From: Rhizophagus sp. LPA8_4_AMF
Taxonomy: Eukaryota; Glomeromycota; Glomeromycetes; Glomerales; Glomeraceae
NCBI GenBank assembly: GCA_021464525.1
Contig: JADRCO010001347.1
Coordinates: 1 to 20,084 of the forward strand
Reading direction: 5' to 3'
Length of the DNA stretch: 20,084 nucleotides
Numbering within the stretch: the stretch's first letter is position 1; every line of letters starts with the position of its first letter. Both the position numbers and the translations under genes were made by a program. The notes beneath the pieces were generated by a model. It was not told the origin of the DNA. It saw only the letters and a list, made by a program, of their open reading frames with translations, and searched no databases. This document shows, one piece after another, positions 19,850 to 20,084 of the stretch.

Positions 19850-19975
19850 CTGAAATCTGAAATCTGAAATTTTATTCATAATTTCAGCCGATTTATAATT
19901 TCGGCCAAAATTAACGTAATTTCAGTCGAATCTGTAATTCCAGCTGAAATCATCATTTCAGCCAAAACGGATATA
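19850..19975. repeat. Degenerate repeat field based on ATTTCAGCC / TCTGAAA
   Basis: Three CTGAAAT units open the field. ATTTCAGCC, ATTTCGGCC, ATTTCAGTC, ATTCCAGC and ATTTCAGCC then follow at intervals of 15-30 bases, with a self-complementary CCAGCTG-type segment near 19939. A more GC-rich stretch (AGTGTAGAGCGAAAACAATA, then GGGGTCCCACC) follows at about 20026-20057 and may be part of the same mobile element, cut off by the window edge. Confidence 0.5.
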
Positions 19976-20084
19976 ATGATCTTTCCTTTTTTGGAAATAG
20001 CCATTCTACAAAAATTGATTTTGGCAGTGTAGAGCGAAAACAATAGGGGTCCCACCACGTTGTCTTATTAAGATAGGAAAACAA

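Noticed and set aside
19876-20058. Minus-strand GPLLFSLYT, which recalls a reverse-transcriptase motif
   Set aside because: The preceding frame is closed two codons upstream, the following residues do not match the family, and the rest translates a repeat field.

Overview
This window looks like a gene-sparse piece of a very AT-rich fungal genome. The evidence is fungal-type GT-AG introns of about 65-260 bases with T-rich acceptors, long A/T tracts, AATAAA-type 3' signals and a TTAGGG-like repeat. The gene content and style suggest an early-diverging fungus, most plausibly an arbuscular mycorrhizal fungus (Glomeromycotina, Rhizophagus-like). That placement is an inference from composition and gene style; no marker gene is present.

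Layout. Positions 1-2578 are AT-rich non-coding DNA. Positions 2579-7765 (+) hold one four-exon gene for a predicted 1640-residue protein. Its domain order is FAD-dependent oxidoreductase, fatty-acyl-AMP-ligase-like adenylation domain, two acyl-carrier domains, thioesterase and a C-terminal hydrophobic tail. The splice phases join what could look like three separate genes into one. Positions 8439-9931 (+) hold a five-exon nicotinamide riboside kinase gene (NRK1-like), with repeat-filled introns and a 25-base microexon. Around 10.06-10.32 kb, a degenerate telomere-like array lies between inverted repeats. Positions 11062-12072 are a decayed dynamin-family gene, and 13315-14659 (+) an intact three-exon dynamin-like GTPase of 398 residues that lacks most of the stalk and ends in a membrane tail. 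Positions 14855-15038 are a decayed fragment of the NRK gene. Positions 15502-15774 are a textbook MITE with perfect 31-bp terminal inverted repeats and an 8-bp target duplication. The rest (15.8-20.1 kb) is AT-rich DNA with several degenerate repeat fields and two short coding-like relics; I recognise no intact gene there.

How the parts relate. The last ~25 residues of the 1640-residue enzyme and of the dynamin-like GTPase are nearly the same sequence (TQIPLP..AI.G..ICMYFYNV), and their DNA is also clearly related. Two proteins with unrelated catalytic domains, encoded 5.5 kb apart, therefore share one tail, probably a membrane anchor. This suggests exon or terminal-segment exchange in a locus that has repeatedly duplicated (NRK and its relic, dynamin and its relic). 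The main candidates for an undescribed system are the multidomain acyl-activating enzyme and the shared tail.
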